From positions 124,001-188,000 of the forward strand of contig JAIXQR010000001.1 in assembly GCA_027485645.1 (NCBI GenBank): DNA of 64,000 nucleotides. The letters run 5' to 3'. Source of the stretch: a bacterium. GTDB lineage: Bacteria; Armatimonadota; Fimbriimonadia; Fimbriimonadales; Fimbriimonadaceae. The translations under genes and the position numbers were made by a program. Numbering within the stretch: the stretch's first letter is position 1; the number at the start of each line of letters is the position of its first letter. Below, one piece after another: positions 9,008 through 17,938 of this stretch. The notes beneath the pieces are model-generated. The model was given only the letters and a program-made list of their open reading frames with translations, was not told where the DNA came from and ran no database searches.

Positions 9008-10156
9008 TTAAGGTTCGATCTTCTCCGTACCGTACTTTTCCCCTTCAGGCGCGGCATCTCGCCATTCTTTTCGCCAGCGGTGAACAGCTACGACATCTAC
9101 TTGACGTTTTGGTTTTCGCGACTCAGAATTCGGTAATTGTGGAAACGGTTTGCTTGGTAACGTTTGGTACCAATAAGCCACGCTGGCTAGATCGAGAGTT
9201 AAGCAGTTAGCGTGTCCGTGTTCGATGCTTGCTCGGAGAGATTTGGTGAACCGGATCGGATCTTCGAGATGGAATCGGTAGCAGTGGGTTCGCCCGAGCC
9301 AACCGAATCTCGGATCGTTGTTGTTCCTGCCGGGAGCATATGCCGTGCCGAAATACGGGTGACAATAGTGCTCGTCTGGGCACCAACTCTGGTTGAAGTA
9401 GTCCTCGGTACCGGTACCGTGAGCGCTTCCTGGCCAGTCCTCGCCATCCACGAGAAACATGTCATCACCCTCGCCGTACCAAATCGGGCTAGGGGAATTG
9501 ACGTAATAGTTCACGCCGACAAAGTGTCCGGTACCTTCGATTTCAGCGAAGACGTAATTCTTGGCGTCACTCGGATTGTTCGCAAACTCCCCAAATACGG
9601 CCCATTCGTTTTCGATATCTCCTGAATCACTTTCTGGTTGCGTCAGCTCCTGGTTGTACCAAGCGTGGAATCTTCCTTGGTCATCGCCAATGGCCGCATG
9701 CTCCTCGTAATCGAGGTAGTAATAGAAATTATCCGTCTTAATTTCGCTCTGGTTCTCAACCGTGAACCGAGCACCTTTCCCGAAAGGCATGGGGAAATAG
9801 CAAACAAGAGCATTTCCGTTTGCTGGCGCTGCGGCAAGGGGCAGCGAGATGAAGTTGTACTTTTCACCCCACCCTTGGCCAAAGAAGTCGCCGATGGGTG
9901 CTTCGATACTCGGATGCTCTTGCCCATCCCAGTAAGCGCGTAGGATCAAGTTTCTGCGCAACAGCGGATCGCCGCTCGACATCGTTACCCAGATGTGCTT
10001 GACGATTCCGGCACCTTCGATTTCCGCGATAACCTTGGTTTCGCCAGGTTCAACACTGATGGAATCGTGGTTCCCCCCGGCGCGATCGTAGCTAGAAATG
10101 CGCTTGCTTCGGGCAGGGACGATTTGGGAGAGGTTCGACAGCGGACCTTGGCTCAT
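9008..10156 (-). CDS. DUF2961 protein, glycoside hydrolase family 172
   Basis: 382 aa, the usual single-domain length. Family hallmarks are SYDRAGGNHDS near the N-terminus, WVTMSSGDPLLRRNLILRAY, and the acidic motif GTGTEDYFNQSW in the second half that contains a catalytic-region Glu. GH172 members characterised so far act on fructofuranose or arabinofuranose linkages; the substrate here is unknown. There is no signal peptide, so it is probably cytoplasmic. It is the last gene of a minus-strand run and lies 27 bp after the DUF433 gene. Confidence 0.85.
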   Translation of the reverse strand: MSQGPLSNLSQIVPARSKRISSYDRAGGNHDSISVEPGETKVIAEIEGAGIVKHIWVTMSSGDPLLRRNLILRAYWDGQEHPSIEAPIGDFFGQGWGEKYNFISLPLAAAPANGNALVCYFPMPFGKGARFTVENQSEIKTDNFYYYLDYEEHAAIGDDQGRFHAWYNQELTQPESDSGDIENEWAVFGEFANNPSDAKNYVFAEIEGTGHFVGVNYYVNSPSPIWYGEGDDMFLVDGEDWPGSAHGTGTEDYFNQSWCPDEHYCHPYFGTAYAPGRNNNDPRFGWLGRTHCYRFHLEDPIRFTKSLRASIEHGHANCLTLDLASVAYWYQTLPSKPFPQLPNSESRKPKRQVDVVAVHRWRKEWRDAAPEGEKYGTEKIEP

Positions 10157-10183
10157 GGGAATATTTTGCCCGTTGGGCAGTTT

Positions 10184-10405
10184 TTAAGCAGCGACGGCTA
10201 GCTCAGTATCAACGAACGCACGATGGGCGTTTCGAAGCGTCTCGATCGCGGTATTCCGGCTGATCGAGGGGAAGTCACGCAAGAACGAATCGAGAGTATC
10301 ACCCGCTTCGATGTAATCAAAAAGGGTTTCCGTCGGAATTCTAGTTCCGGAAAAGACGGGCGTACCCCACAGTATTTCTGGGTCCGACACGACGATGTGC
10401 ATCAC
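10184..10405 (-). CDS. DUF433 domain protein (antitoxin-like, no partner toxin seen)
   Basis: 73 aa. The pattern DPEILWGTPVFSGTRIPTETLFDYIEAG, then LRDFPSISRNTAIETL, is the DUF433 signature, a small winged-helix-like domain often paired with a DUF5615 PIN-like toxin as a VapBC-type module. No PIN or DUF5615 gene is adjacent: the neighbours are the GH172 gene (27 bp downstream) and a PhyH gene (68 bp upstream). It may be an orphan antitoxin or a small regulator. Confidence 0.75.
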   Translation of the reverse strand: MMHIVVSDPEILWGTPVFSGTRIPTETLFDYIEAGDTLDSFLRDFPSISRNTAIETLRNAHRAFVDTELAVAA

Positions 10406-10473
10406 ACAAGGATTGTAAGACGGGACTGTTAAATTTGGGTGAATTTTTTCGTAAAAGTGTGATGTTTTTTACT

Positions 10474-11292
10474 TTACGCAAGTTTTGGGTTCAACTTGCC
10501 GTTTGCCAGTTCGCCTGCAGGAAGGCTATCCAGCCAGGTTGCTAAGTCGGCTCGTTGGAAGTCGTTCTTCGGCTCCGTGACCCGAGTGCCGTCTGGGTAA
10601 TAAATCACTGTCATCACTTCGCGGACTTGTTCGGTGACGTTGCCCGGGGCTCGGTGGAGGGTCCAGCCCGAGTGGAAAGTCGCATCTCCAGCGGCCATGG
10701 CACCGGCGGTTCTGAGCTCGTACCCTTTGCCTTGCACGTACCCATCAAAGAACGCCTCGCTGTGATCTGAAATCTGCTCGCCCATCGAAACGAACCCATC
10801 GTGTTGTGATCGAGAAGCAAAGGTCATTGAGCCCATTACCTCACTGACGTCGATCAGGGGCATCCAGAGAGTCACGGTGTGGTCGGAACCGAGGGGCCAG
10901 TAAAACTGATCCTGATGCCAAGGCGTGTGGCCACCGCCGGGCTCTTTGAAGAGGGCCTGGTCGTGATAAAGGCGCACCCCATCGGCTTGCATCAGCTGCT
11001 TCGCGATGCCAGCAAAACGTTTGGAAAGGGTGAAGTGCTTTACTGCCTCGTCGACCGCCCACAGGTTCATCACCTGCAGAAAAGCTTTGCCGTAGGTGTC
11101 GCGCTCTTCCATTGGTCGCGTCTCTCGGTTGTGCACCATTGCCGCAGAGACGATCACGTCTCGATAGACGGCAACCTCTTTCGGCGAACAAACGCCCCGA
11201 AGAAGGATGTGCCCGTTCTCGGTGTACTCGGCGATCTGATCCGCTGTCAAAACGTAATCGGAATCAAGTGGCGGCAATTCGAGGTGGTTCAT
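10474..11292 (-). CDS. Phytanoyl-CoA dioxygenase (PhyH) family oxygenase
   Basis: 272 aa. Fe(II)/2-oxoglutarate-dependent oxygenase of the PhyH family, which hydroxylates diverse small molecules. The metal triad is visible as HQDQF (His-x-Asp) and a distal His in ATFHSGWTLHRAPGN, whose following Arg suits 2-oxoglutarate binding. The start LPPLDSDYVLTADQIAEYTENG is typical. It lies 17 bp downstream of the ArnT-like glycosyltransferase and is probably co-transcribed with it. The substrate is unknown; this is one of two PhyH-like genes in the window. Confidence 0.85.
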   Translation of the reverse strand: MNHLELPPLDSDYVLTADQIAEYTENGHILLRGVCSPKEVAVYRDVIVSAAMVHNRETRPMEERDTYGKAFLQVMNLWAVDEAVKHFTLSKRFAGIAKQLMQADGVRLYHDQALFKEPGGGHTPWHQDQFYWPLGSDHTVTLWMPLIDVSEVMGSMTFASRSQHDGFVSMGEQISDHSEAFFDGYVQGKGYELRTAGAMAAGDATFHSGWTLHRAPGNVTEQVREVMTVIYYPDGTRVTEPKNDFQRADLATWLDSLPAGELANGKLNPKLA

Positions 11293-11309
11293 CGTTGAAA
11301 CTCCAATCG

Positions 11310-12794
11310 TTATCTTGGCCGATTCGGCGTGGCAGATGATGGATTTTGCTTTCGTTCTAAGTCCAGAATCGCGTTTCGCTTGGTGAGGGTGAAGGCGCGA
11401 AAGTTTGAGTCTTCCGGCATCGGAAGATCCGAAAGTACGAATCCGCGATCTAGAATCGCAATCTCGTCTTCGGACGAAATTCGATTGCGTCGGGTGAAGA
11501 CTTGGATCGGCGATGGAAGCTGCAAAAGCTCATCCAGCGTCTCAACATCGCTCGCATCACCGTTGAGATACATCCGAAGGGATGGCATCGAGGTCTCTCG
11601 AAGCTGCGTGCCGCCGGTACCTTTGCTCTCCTCTCGTCGACCGATTTGGTACAGCGCCACAACATCGCGCGATCCGGTGAAGTTTCGAATCAGCTTGTGT
11701 GCTTCCTGTTGGCCGCTGACGCGATAGTAGATCGGAAGTCCGATGAGGGCCACGAGGGTCACGACGGTCAAGGTTCCAAAGACGGGCAGGTTGATCGACT
11801 TGGTGGACTTGGAGAGCCGGACGGCCGCGAGGATGGCAATCGGAGGCAGGCACGGCATCACGTAGTGCACGAGCTTGGCTCCGCTTAGGGAGAAGAAGAG
11901 AAAAATGATGACCGCGTAGGCCGTCAGATAGCGCTCGGTTTCATCCGCTTCGCCGCGCTTTCGATGGGCATAAATCAGCCAGGGGCCAGCGCCAAGAAGG
12001 ATCACCGGGACGAAGTAAAGATAAGCGAGCGGATTCTTCCACGTATGCGCCTCGTCCCCTCCGGTGAACCGCTGCAGGTTCTGCTCGATCAAGAACTTTT
12101 GAACGAACTGGTCTCGATTGATCAGATACGCGGGGAGGTACCAAGACGCGACCGCAAGCGCAAACACAACGATAGCCAGCAGCCAGCCGCCCTTGAAGCC
12201 GGACCGTTTTTCAGGCAGAGCCGCATAAACCCAAATCGCGATGGGAATCCAAAGGAGCACCCCGACCGGCCCCTTAGCGAGAACGCTTAAGCCGAGCCAC
12301 AAGCCAAATTTCCATCGCTGGCCCGGTGCCGAAAGCGACTCCCAAAAGCCCAAAAATGCGCCGGTCAAGCAAAGCAAAAGCGCAGGGTCGGTCATCATCA
12401 GCTGCCCCGGAACGGCGAACAGGAGGCAGCTTCCGAGAACGAGCGGAGCGACTTGGCCAGCATCTTCGCTGAAGTGCTTTTCCGCAAACTTGCGAATCAT
12501 CCAAAGCGTCCCCAGGCTGCACAGCACGCTTGGCAAACGCGGACCAATGACATCGCCGAAGAGCATGAGCGATGGCTTTGCGAGCCAATACAACAGGATC
12601 GGCTTCTCGAACCACGGCGTCCCGGCATAGTACGGAGTGATCCACTCCCCTCGCCGGTTCATTTCAGACACGACGGCACCGTAAAAGCCTTCGTCGAGGT
12701 CAAAGAGCCCGGTGAACCAAAAGCCAGCCATCGGCAAAAGGGCGATTAAAACGTACGCCCATCGCTCGCGGAATTGATTTGCCAAGGTGCTCAC
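11310..12794 (-). CDS. ArnT/PMT-like glycosyltransferase (GT39/GT83 fold)
   Basis: 494 aa polytopic membrane protein. It opens with a transmembrane helix followed by the acidic loop FDLDEGFYGAVVSEMNRRGEW, which corresponds to the catalytic DE(x)RYA-type motif of lipid-linked sugar transferases, then PYYAGTPWFEKPILLYW. About ten more hydrophobic helices follow and a C-terminal soluble portion. Such enzymes move sugars from polyprenyl phosphates onto lipid A, proteins or glycans outside the membrane. The start is GTG at 12794, only 39 bp from the divergent hisI start, so the promoters must be compressed into that gap or the coding regions. Confidence 0.85.
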   Translation of the reverse strand: MSTLANQFRERWAYVLIALLPMAGFWFTGLFDLDEGFYGAVVSEMNRRGEWITPYYAGTPWFEKPILLYWLAKPSLMLFGDVIGPRLPSVLCSLGTLWMIRKFAEKHFSEDAGQVAPLVLGSCLLFAVPGQLMMTDPALLLCLTGAFLGFWESLSAPGQRWKFGLWLGLSVLAKGPVGVLLWIPIAIWVYAALPEKRSGFKGGWLLAIVVFALAVASWYLPAYLINRDQFVQKFLIEQNLQRFTGGDEAHTWKNPLAYLYFVPVILLGAGPWLIYAHRKRGEADETERYLTAYAVIIFLFFSLSGAKLVHYVMPCLPPIAILAAVRLSKSTKSINLPVFGTLTVVTLVALIGLPIYYRVSGQQEAHKLIRNFTGSRDVVALYQIGRREESKGTGGTQLRETSMPSLRMYLNGDASDVETLDELLQLPSPIQVFTRRNRISSEDEIAILDRGFVLSDLPMPEDSNFRAFTLTKRNAILDLERKQNPSSATPNRPR

Positions 12795-12833
12795 TAGGAT
12801 ATTCCGAATTTGGCTCGGCGGTACCCTGTGACG

Positions 12834-13193
12834 ATGGAAGACATCCTGAACGGACTAAAATTTGACGCTAACGGCCTCATCCCGGCCATCGTTCAGGACC
12901 ATGAGAACGGCCAAGTGCTGATGATGGCCTGGATGAATCGAGAGGCGGTCCAGAGAACCATCGAAACCCAACGGGCCACCTTCTGGTCCCGATCCCGCCA
13001 GAGCTTTTGGATCAAGGGCGAAACCAGTGGCCACGTCCAGCACGTGAAGCGCGTGTCGGTGGATTGCGATCAGGACACGCTACTACTACAAGTCGAGCAA
13101 GTCGGCGCGGCTTGCCACGAGAACTTCCGGTCCTGCTTCTATCGGGATGTCTCAGAAGATGGGCTGACCGTCAACGCAGAACGGGTGGCGTAA
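12834..13193 (+). CDS. hisI: Phosphoribosyl-AMP cyclohydrolase
   Basis: 119 aa. Third step of histidine biosynthesis, opening the purine ring of [32 protein letters not shown] is the standard N-terminus. The metal motifs are complete: [10 protein letters not shown] (Mg-binding acidic residues) plus Cys residues in DCD, AACHENF and RSCFYR for zinc. It is a single-function HisI; no HisE domain is fused. ATG at 12834 is chosen over TTG at 12810 because the extra eight residues are not family-like. The stop overlaps the next start (TAATG). Confidence 0.93.
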   Translation: MEDILNGLKFDANGLIPAIVQDHENGQVLMMAWMNREAVQRTIETQRATFWSRSRQSFWIKGETSGHVQHVKRVSVDCDQDTLLLQVEQVGAACHENFRSCFYRDVSEDGLTVNAERVA

Positions 13194-13564
13194 TGCTGCA
13201 GCGCCTGATGGTCGCTCACTGTGATCGGCTGATCATCGTCGCGGTCCTTTTCACCGTGGCCGGACTCTTTGTAGTTCGTCGGCCCGATCCGGTCGGCTCA
13301 TTTGGTTGGATGACGATTGGCTGGAGCGTGGTGAATATCTTGATTGCCCTGCCGGGACGACTCAGTCCCAAGGTGGATCCGAAGACGATTGACGACTTAC
13401 TAGCGTTCAATCTTGGGTTGAACGTAGCCTACGTGGCGGTCGGGATCACCTTACTGGTGCTGGGCAACCCCCGCGTGCGTGGCGCGGGGATTGCCGTGAT
13501 CGTTCAAGGGATTAATCTGCTCGTGTTAGACGGCTATCTTTACTCGCAGATCGTTAACGGCTGA
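13193..13564 (+). CDS. Small four-helix membrane protein
   Basis: 123 aa, translationally coupled to hisI through TAATG. Four hydrophobic stretches are visible: LIIVAVLFTVAGLFVV, SFGWMTIGWSVVNILIAL, LGLNVAYVAVGITLLVLG and GAGIAVIVQGINLLVLDGYLY. This resembles the uncharacterised DUF6992-type inner-membrane proteins. The frame is open upstream inside hisI, but that part is an Arg-rich shadow, so ATG at 13193 is the start. No function can be assigned; the 3' end overlaps the convergent SIMPL gene by 11 bp. Confidence 0.7.
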   Translation: MLQRLMVAHCDRLIIVAVLFTVAGLFVVRRPDPVGSFGWMTIGWSVVNILIALPGRLSPKVDPKTIDDLLAFNLGLNVAYVAVGITLLVLGNPRVRGAGIAVIVQGINLLVLDGYLYSQIVNG

Positions 13565-14315
13565 AGCGGTACTTGATCGTGACGCTTGCGCCAAGCTCCA
13601 CCTGCCCAGCTTCGATGGGCGCACCGGCTCGCATTTCCATTGCGGCCGCCTTAAACTGGACCGGATACGGGTTGTAGTTCGAGCCGCCTTCCGTGACCTC
13701 AACGATCTCCGTGATCTTCACACCAAGCGCCTCGGCGAGCGAGTCAGCTTTGCTTTTCGCATCCGCGACTGCGTCCTTGAGGGCGAGAGCGCGAGCCTTC
13801 TTGGGGTCTTTCAATCCAAACGAGATCCCGCTTAGATTTGTGGCACCGGCATCGGTCGCCGCGTCCACCACATCACCGGCCTTGGCGATATCGTTCACGG
13901 TGATCGTGATCATGTTGCTGGCCTGGTAGCCAATCGTCTTACCGGCTTGGTTTGACTGTGGATAGAGGGATAGTCCGCTGGTCTGAATAAGTTTTCGGTC
14001 GCCGACAACTTTAAGGACCGCATCGCGGATTGCCGTCGCGGTTTTGTTGACCGAATCTTGAGCGGCTTTTGCCGTGCTGCTCTGCTTCGAGATGCCAACG
14101 CTCACGACGGCCATATCGGGGTCGGTTTTGGCCTGTCCTTCGCCGGAAACAACGATGATGTTTTTCTCTTCGGTTGGGTTCTGTTGCATCGGGGGGATAG
14201 CCTTCGTGTTGATCACTAGTAGGCCAACGGCGAGGAGGGCAAGGATCTTGCTGGTCGAGTTCACATGGGTTAGGTGTCTCGGGATGGACAAGATGTTCAA
14301 ACTATTTTTCGCCAT
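13554..14315 (-). CDS. SIMPL domain (DUF541) exported protein
   Basis: 253 aa. An N-terminal hydrophobic stretch (ILALLAVGLLVINT) indicates export. The rest matches the SIMPL/DUF541 family: IIVVSGEGQAKTDPDMAVVSVGIS, ASNMITITVNDIAKAGDVVDAA, and a C-terminal VTIKYRF. Members form oligomeric periplasmic or surface assemblies and have been linked to oxidative stress, without a defined biochemical role. About 20 residues precede the signal helix, so an internal start such as the GTG before NSTSKILAL is possible. It is divergent from the ThuA-like gene with a gap of 21 bp. Confidence 0.85.
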   Translation of the reverse strand: MAKNSLNILSIPRHLTHVNSTSKILALLAVGLLVINTKAIPPMQQNPTEEKNIIVVSGEGQAKTDPDMAVVSVGISKQSSTAKAAQDSVNKTATAIRDAVLKVVGDRKLIQTSGLSLYPQSNQAGKTIGYQASNMITITVNDIAKAGDVVDAATDAGATNLSGISFGLKDPKKARALALKDAVADAKSKADSLAEALGVKITEIVEVTEGGSNYNPYPVQFKAAAMEMRAGAPIEAGQVELGASVTIKYRFSR

Positions 14316-14336
14316 GCCGAAAGGTAGCCTCTTGGT

Positions 14337-15002
14337 ATGGCTAAGAAGGCGCTAATTGTATGGGGTGGATGGGACGGACATGAGCCGGAGGCAGTGGCAG
14401 ATTTGTTCGCGGAGATTCTTCGAGCAGAGCAATTTGAAGTCAAGGTTTCGGATACCCTCGACGCCTTTCTAGATGTCGATTTTCTGAACGCACAGAACCT
14501 GATCGTTCCGGTTTGGACCATGGGATCGATAAGCGGAGAGCAAAGCAGCGCGGTGACGACAGCCGTAGCAGAACACGGCGTTGGAATCGCCGGTGCGCAC
14601 GGTGGAATGTGCGACTCGTTCCGAAACGACACCGAGTGGCAGTTCATGACCGGCAGCCAGTGGGTATCTCACCCCGGCAACGACGGCCTGCGATATTACG
14701 TTCACTTCGACCGAACGAACCCACACGAGATTTCGGCGGGGCTACCGGACTTCGAAGTCGTGAGCGAGCAGTACTACCTGCACGTCGATCCGGGCGTGAA
14801 TACCTTGGCCTACTGCAACTTCCCGACCCCCGGAGCACCTGGACGGCACGTTCAGAACCCTTGCCGCATGCCTCAGGTCTACACAAAGTCGTACGGAGCT
14901 GGCCGAGTCTTCTACAACGCCCTTGGACACCAGCGAGTGGTTCTTGAGGCAGAGGTTCCACGAGAGCTGATGCGACGCGGATTCCTTTGGGCTGCTTCGT
15001 AA
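14337..15002 (+). CDS. ThuA-like domain protein
   Basis: 221 aa. ALIVWGGWDGHEPEAVADLFAEIL at the start and the class I glutamine-amidotransferase-like fold (VGIAGAHGGMCDSF, QWVSHPGN, GRVFYNALGHQ) identify the ThuA family, originally named for trehalose utilisation and often found with carbohydrate genes. The usual nucleophile Cys of amidotransferases is not in the canonical position, which is normal for ThuA. It stands alone on the plus strand and is followed by two nested hairpins. Confidence 0.85.
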   Translation: MAKKALIVWGGWDGHEPEAVADLFAEILRAEQFEVKVSDTLDAFLDVDFLNAQNLIVPVWTMGSISGEQSSAVTTAVAEHGVGIAGAHGGMCDSFRNDTEWQFMTGSQWVSHPGNDGLRYYVHFDRTNPHEISAGLPDFEVVSEQYYLHVDPGVNTLAYCNFPTPGAPGRHVQNPCRMPQVYTKSYGAGRVFYNALGHQRVVLEAEVPRELMRRGFLWAAS

Positions 15003-15015
15003 ATTTGAACCTGTC

Positions 15016-15094
15016 CTAGAAAAACGTGGGACCTTTGCAACCCGAAAATAAAGGTCCCCGTTCTAGTCTCGGAGGCGCAAAGCGCCAACGAGAC
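15016..15094. repeat. Two adjacent hairpins between ThuA-like and SPFH genes
   Basis: The first hairpin pairs GGGACCTTT (15028-15036) with AAAGGTCCC (15050-15058), with outer CTAGAA/TTCTAG arms starting near 15016 and ending near 15066. The second pairs GTCTCG (15066-15071) with CGAGAC (15089-15094) and encloses GGCGC-AAA-GCGCC. They occupy most of the 139-bp gap and could end transcription of the ThuA-like gene or belong to a dispersed palindrome family. Confidence 0.4.
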
Positions 15095-15141
15095 CCGTTC
15101 GATGCGGAACGAAGCCCCGGTGGCGATCGTGCCGCACATGT

Positions 15142-17064
15142 ATGCTTCTAGCACAAACCATAGCCCCAGAAACGCTGATCTCTTTCTGGTGGATTCTTCT
15201 CTTCCCGATCTTCATCTTTGGCTTTAAGCCCGTTTTGCGCATGCTCTTTGGGATGGTCATTGTCCCGGAAGACCGTATTGGCATCGTCACCAAGAAGTTC
15301 ACCCTTAGCGGTGCGCACCGCGAGCTGCCGGACGGCCGGATTCTCGCGACCCAAGGCGAGGCGGGCATTCAAGCTCGAACTCTCGCGCCAGGTCTCTACT
15401 GGATGATGTGGCCCTGGCAGTTTTCGGTGTCCATGGCCCCGTTCACCGTTGTTCCCGAAGGGAAAATCGGCCTGGTTTTGGCCAATGACGGAAACGAGCT
15501 TCCAACCGGAAACATCCTTGCTCGAAAGGTCGAGTGCGACAACTTCCAAGACACCGTGCGGTTCCTAGATGCAGGCGGTCAGAAGGGTCGCCAAACCCAC
15601 GTGCTGACTTCCGGTACCTACCGAATCAACACGCTCGCGTTCACCGTTTCGCTCCATAACATCACGGTTATCAATGAAAACATGGTCGGCATCGTGACCG
15701 CGCTCGATGGCGCGCCGATCCGAAAGGGCCAGATTGCCGGTGAGCAGATTGACGGCCACAACAATTTCCAAGACTTCGACAAATTCCTGGCCCTCGGCGG
15801 CAACCGTGGTTTACAGCCCCAGGTGATCCTGGCCGGTAGCTACTTCATCAACCATTGGGGACTTCAGATTGAAGAAATCCCGATGACCGACGTGCCTATT
15901 GGCTACGTGGGCGTCGTGATCTCGTATATCGGGGAAGACGGCGAGGACGTGACGGGCGAGCACTTCCGACACGGAAACATCGTGGAGAAGGGTTACCGCG
16001 GCGTCTGGGTCGAGCCGCTTGGCCCGGGCAAGTACCCCATCAACAAGTACACGATGAAGGTCGAGTTGGTCCCGACCACCAACCTCGTCTTGAACTGGGC
16101 AAACGCTCGAACCGAGTCGCACGCGCTGGACAAGCACCTGTGTACGATCACCGTTCGCAGTAAGGACGGCTTCCCCTACAACCTCGACGTGTCTCAGATC
16201 ATCCACGTGCCGGCCACCGAGGCGCCGAAGGTTATCGGTCGGTTCGGCAGCATGGTGAACCTGGTTTCGCAGGTCTTGGAGCCGACGATCGGAAACTACT
16301 TCCGAAACTCGGCCCAGGATAGCGATGTCATCAGCTTCCTCAGCACCCGAAAGGAGCGCCAGGCATCGGCGAAGGAACACATTCGGGCCGTGCTCGATGA
16401 GTACAACGTGAACGCGGTCGATACTCTGATTGGCGACATTGTGCCGCCCGAGGCGCTGATGAAGACCCTGACCGACCGAAAGATCGCTCAGGAAGAACAG
16501 AAGACCTACGAGACCCAGCGAATGGCGCAAGAACAGCGCCAGGGCATGGAGAAGGAAACCGCGATTGCCGACATGCAGCGAGAGATCGTGAAGGCGCAGC
16601 AAAGCGTCGAGATCGCCCAGCGCACGGCCGATGCCACGGTTAAGAAAGCCGAAGGTGACGCGACGAGTCTGAAGCTTCAGGTCAGCGCAGAATCGGAAGC
16701 GACCAAACTGCGGGCAAACGCCGATGCCGAAGCGACCCGCGCCAAGGGTGCCGCCGCTGCCGACGCGACGCGGTTTACGGCCGGTGCCGAAGCCGAGCGG
16801 ATCTCGAAGACCGGTGTGGCCGAGGCCGAAGCCATCATGGCGAAGGGTCAATCGACCGCGCACTCGTTCCAGCTTCAGGTGGAAGCGATGGGCCAGGAGA
16901 ACTTCACCCGGCTGAAGGTAACCGAGCAGATTGCCAGCGGCAAGGTGAAGATCATCCCAGAACTCCTGATCACCGGGGCAGAGGGCTCCGATGGCGGGGT
17001 CAACGGCCTGATGGGACTTCAGCTTCTGAAGATGCTGGAAGACAAGGCCGTCGCCGCTAAGTAA
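15142..17064 (+). CDS. SPFH/flotillin-like membrane scaffold protein
   Basis: 640 aa. An N-terminal hydrophobic helix (LISFWWILLFPIFIFGF) is followed by SPFH/band-7 sequence with repeated VPEGKIGLVLANDG and VPIGYVGVVISYIG elements. A long Ala/Glu/Lys-rich coiled-coil begins near residue 450 (TYETQRMAQEQRQGMEKE onward), with flotillin-type AEAEA repeats, and the C-terminus is glycine-containing. Flotillins organise membrane microdomains. No NfeD partner is adjacent. It converges on rmlA with 1 bp between stop codons. Confidence 0.88.
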   Translation: MLLAQTIAPETLISFWWILLFPIFIFGFKPVLRMLFGMVIVPEDRIGIVTKKFTLSGAHRELPDGRILATQGEAGIQARTLAPGLYWMMWPWQFSVSMAPFTVVPEGKIGLVLANDGNELPTGNILARKVECDNFQDTVRFLDAGGQKGRQTHVLTSGTYRINTLAFTVSLHNITVINENMVGIVTALDGAPIRKGQIAGEQIDGHNNFQDFDKFLALGGNRGLQPQVILAGSYFINHWGLQIEEIPMTDVPIGYVGVVISYIGEDGEDVTGEHFRHGNIVEKGYRGVWVEPLGPGKYPINKYTMKVELVPTTNLVLNWANARTESHALDKHLCTITVRSKDGFPYNLDVSQIIHVPATEAPKVIGRFGSMVNLVSQVLEPTIGNYFRNSAQDSDVISFLSTRKERQASAKEHIRAVLDEYNVNAVDTLIGDIVPPEALMKTLTDRKIAQEEQKTYETQRMAQEQRQGMEKETAIADMQREIVKAQQSVEIAQRTADATVKKAEGDATSLKLQVSAESEATKLRANADAEATRAKGAAAADATRFTAGAEAERISKTGVAEAEAIMAKGQSTAHSFQLQVEAMGQENFTRLKVTEQIASGKVKIIPELLITGAEGSDGGVNGLMGLQLLKMLEDKAVAAK

Positions 17065-17065
17065 G

Positions 17066-17932
17066 TCAACTCACGAGCCGCTGGAGATACTGGCCATAGC
17101 CGGTTTTTGCCAGCGGCTCGGCCAGTTTCATCACGTCTTCGGCGGTGATAAAACCCTTTAGGTAGGCCACTTCTTCTGGGCACGCGATCATCAGGCCCTG
17201 GCGGGCTTCGATGGTTTCGACGTAGTTGGCGGCTTGGAGAAGGCTTTCGTGGGTTCCGGTGTCCAGCCAAGCGTAGCCTCGGCCCATGGTCTCGACGTTG
17301 AGCTGACCCATTTCGAGGTAGGCCCGGTTAACATCGGTGATTTCGAACTCGCCGCGCGCGCTGGGTTTGAGGTCGCGGGCGATTTGGACGACTTGTGAAT
17401 CGTAAAAGTACAGTCCGGTCACTGCGTAATTCGACTTTGGAACGGCGGGCTTTTCTTCAATCGTCTCGGCTCGGCCATTGGCGTCGAAGGAGACCACGCC
17501 GTATGACCGGGCGTCTTGGACTCGGTAGGCGAAGACCGTCGCACCTTCGGATTGGGCGTCTGCGTGTTCCAGCAGGTTGGTGAAACCGTGGCCGTAATAG
17601 ATGTTGTCGCCGAGGATGAGGCAGGACGGCTGGTCACCAACGAACGAGGCGCCGATGGTGAAGGCTTGGGCGAGGCCTTTGGGTTCGGGCTGGACGGCGT
17701 ACTGAATTTCGATTCCCCATTGCGAGCCGTTGCCTAGGAGGCGCTGGAAGTTCGCTTGGTCCTCCGGGGTCGTGATGATGAGGACTTCTCGCATTCCCGC
17801 TAGCATGAGCGTGGTGAGCGGGTAGTAGATCATCGGTTTGTTGTAAACCGGCATGAGCTGTTTGCTCACGCTGATAGTGAGCGGGTAGAGGCGCGTTCCG
17901 GAGCCTCCGGCGAGAATGATGCCGCGTCGCAT
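17066..17932 (-). CDS. rmlA: Glucose-1-phosphate thymidylyltransferase
   Basis: 288 aa, the usual length of the short RmlA type. It makes dTDP-glucose from dTTP and glucose-1-phosphate, the entry to dTDP-rhamnose and other deoxysugars. [16 protein letters not shown] is the nucleotide-binding signature. [27 protein letters not shown] and [13 protein letters not shown] are all characteristic. The other rml genes are not in the window. It lies 6 bp after the Lon-N-domain gene, suggesting co-transcription. Confidence 0.93.
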   Translation of the reverse strand: MRRGIILAGGSGTRLYPLTISVSKQLMPVYNKPMIYYPLTTLMLAGMREVLIITTPEDQANFQRLLGNGSQWGIEIQYAVQPEPKGLAQAFTIGASFVGDQPSCLILGDNIYYGHGFTNLLEHADAQSEGATVFAYRVQDARSYGVVSFDANGRAETIEEKPAVPKSNYAVTGLYFYDSQVVQIARDLKPSARGEFEITDVNRAYLEMGQLNVETMGRGYAWLDTGTHESLLQAANYVETIEARQGLMIACPEEVAYLKGFITAEDVMKLAEPLAKTGYGQYLQRLVS

Positions 17933-17938
17933 ATCCGG

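Noticed and set aside
10184-10405. Possible toxin-antitoxin pair around the DUF433 gene
   Set aside because: No PIN/DUF5615-like gene on either side or strand; neighbours are metabolic enzymes.
13007-13192. Upstream extension of the small membrane protein after hisI
   Set aside because: Lies fully in hisI coding sequence in another frame; the TAATG overlap start is the natural one.
15811-16863. 350-codon open frame antisense to the SPFH gene
   Set aside because: Mirror of repetitive Ala/Glu coiled-coil codons; Leu/Arg/His-rich sequence without a start context.
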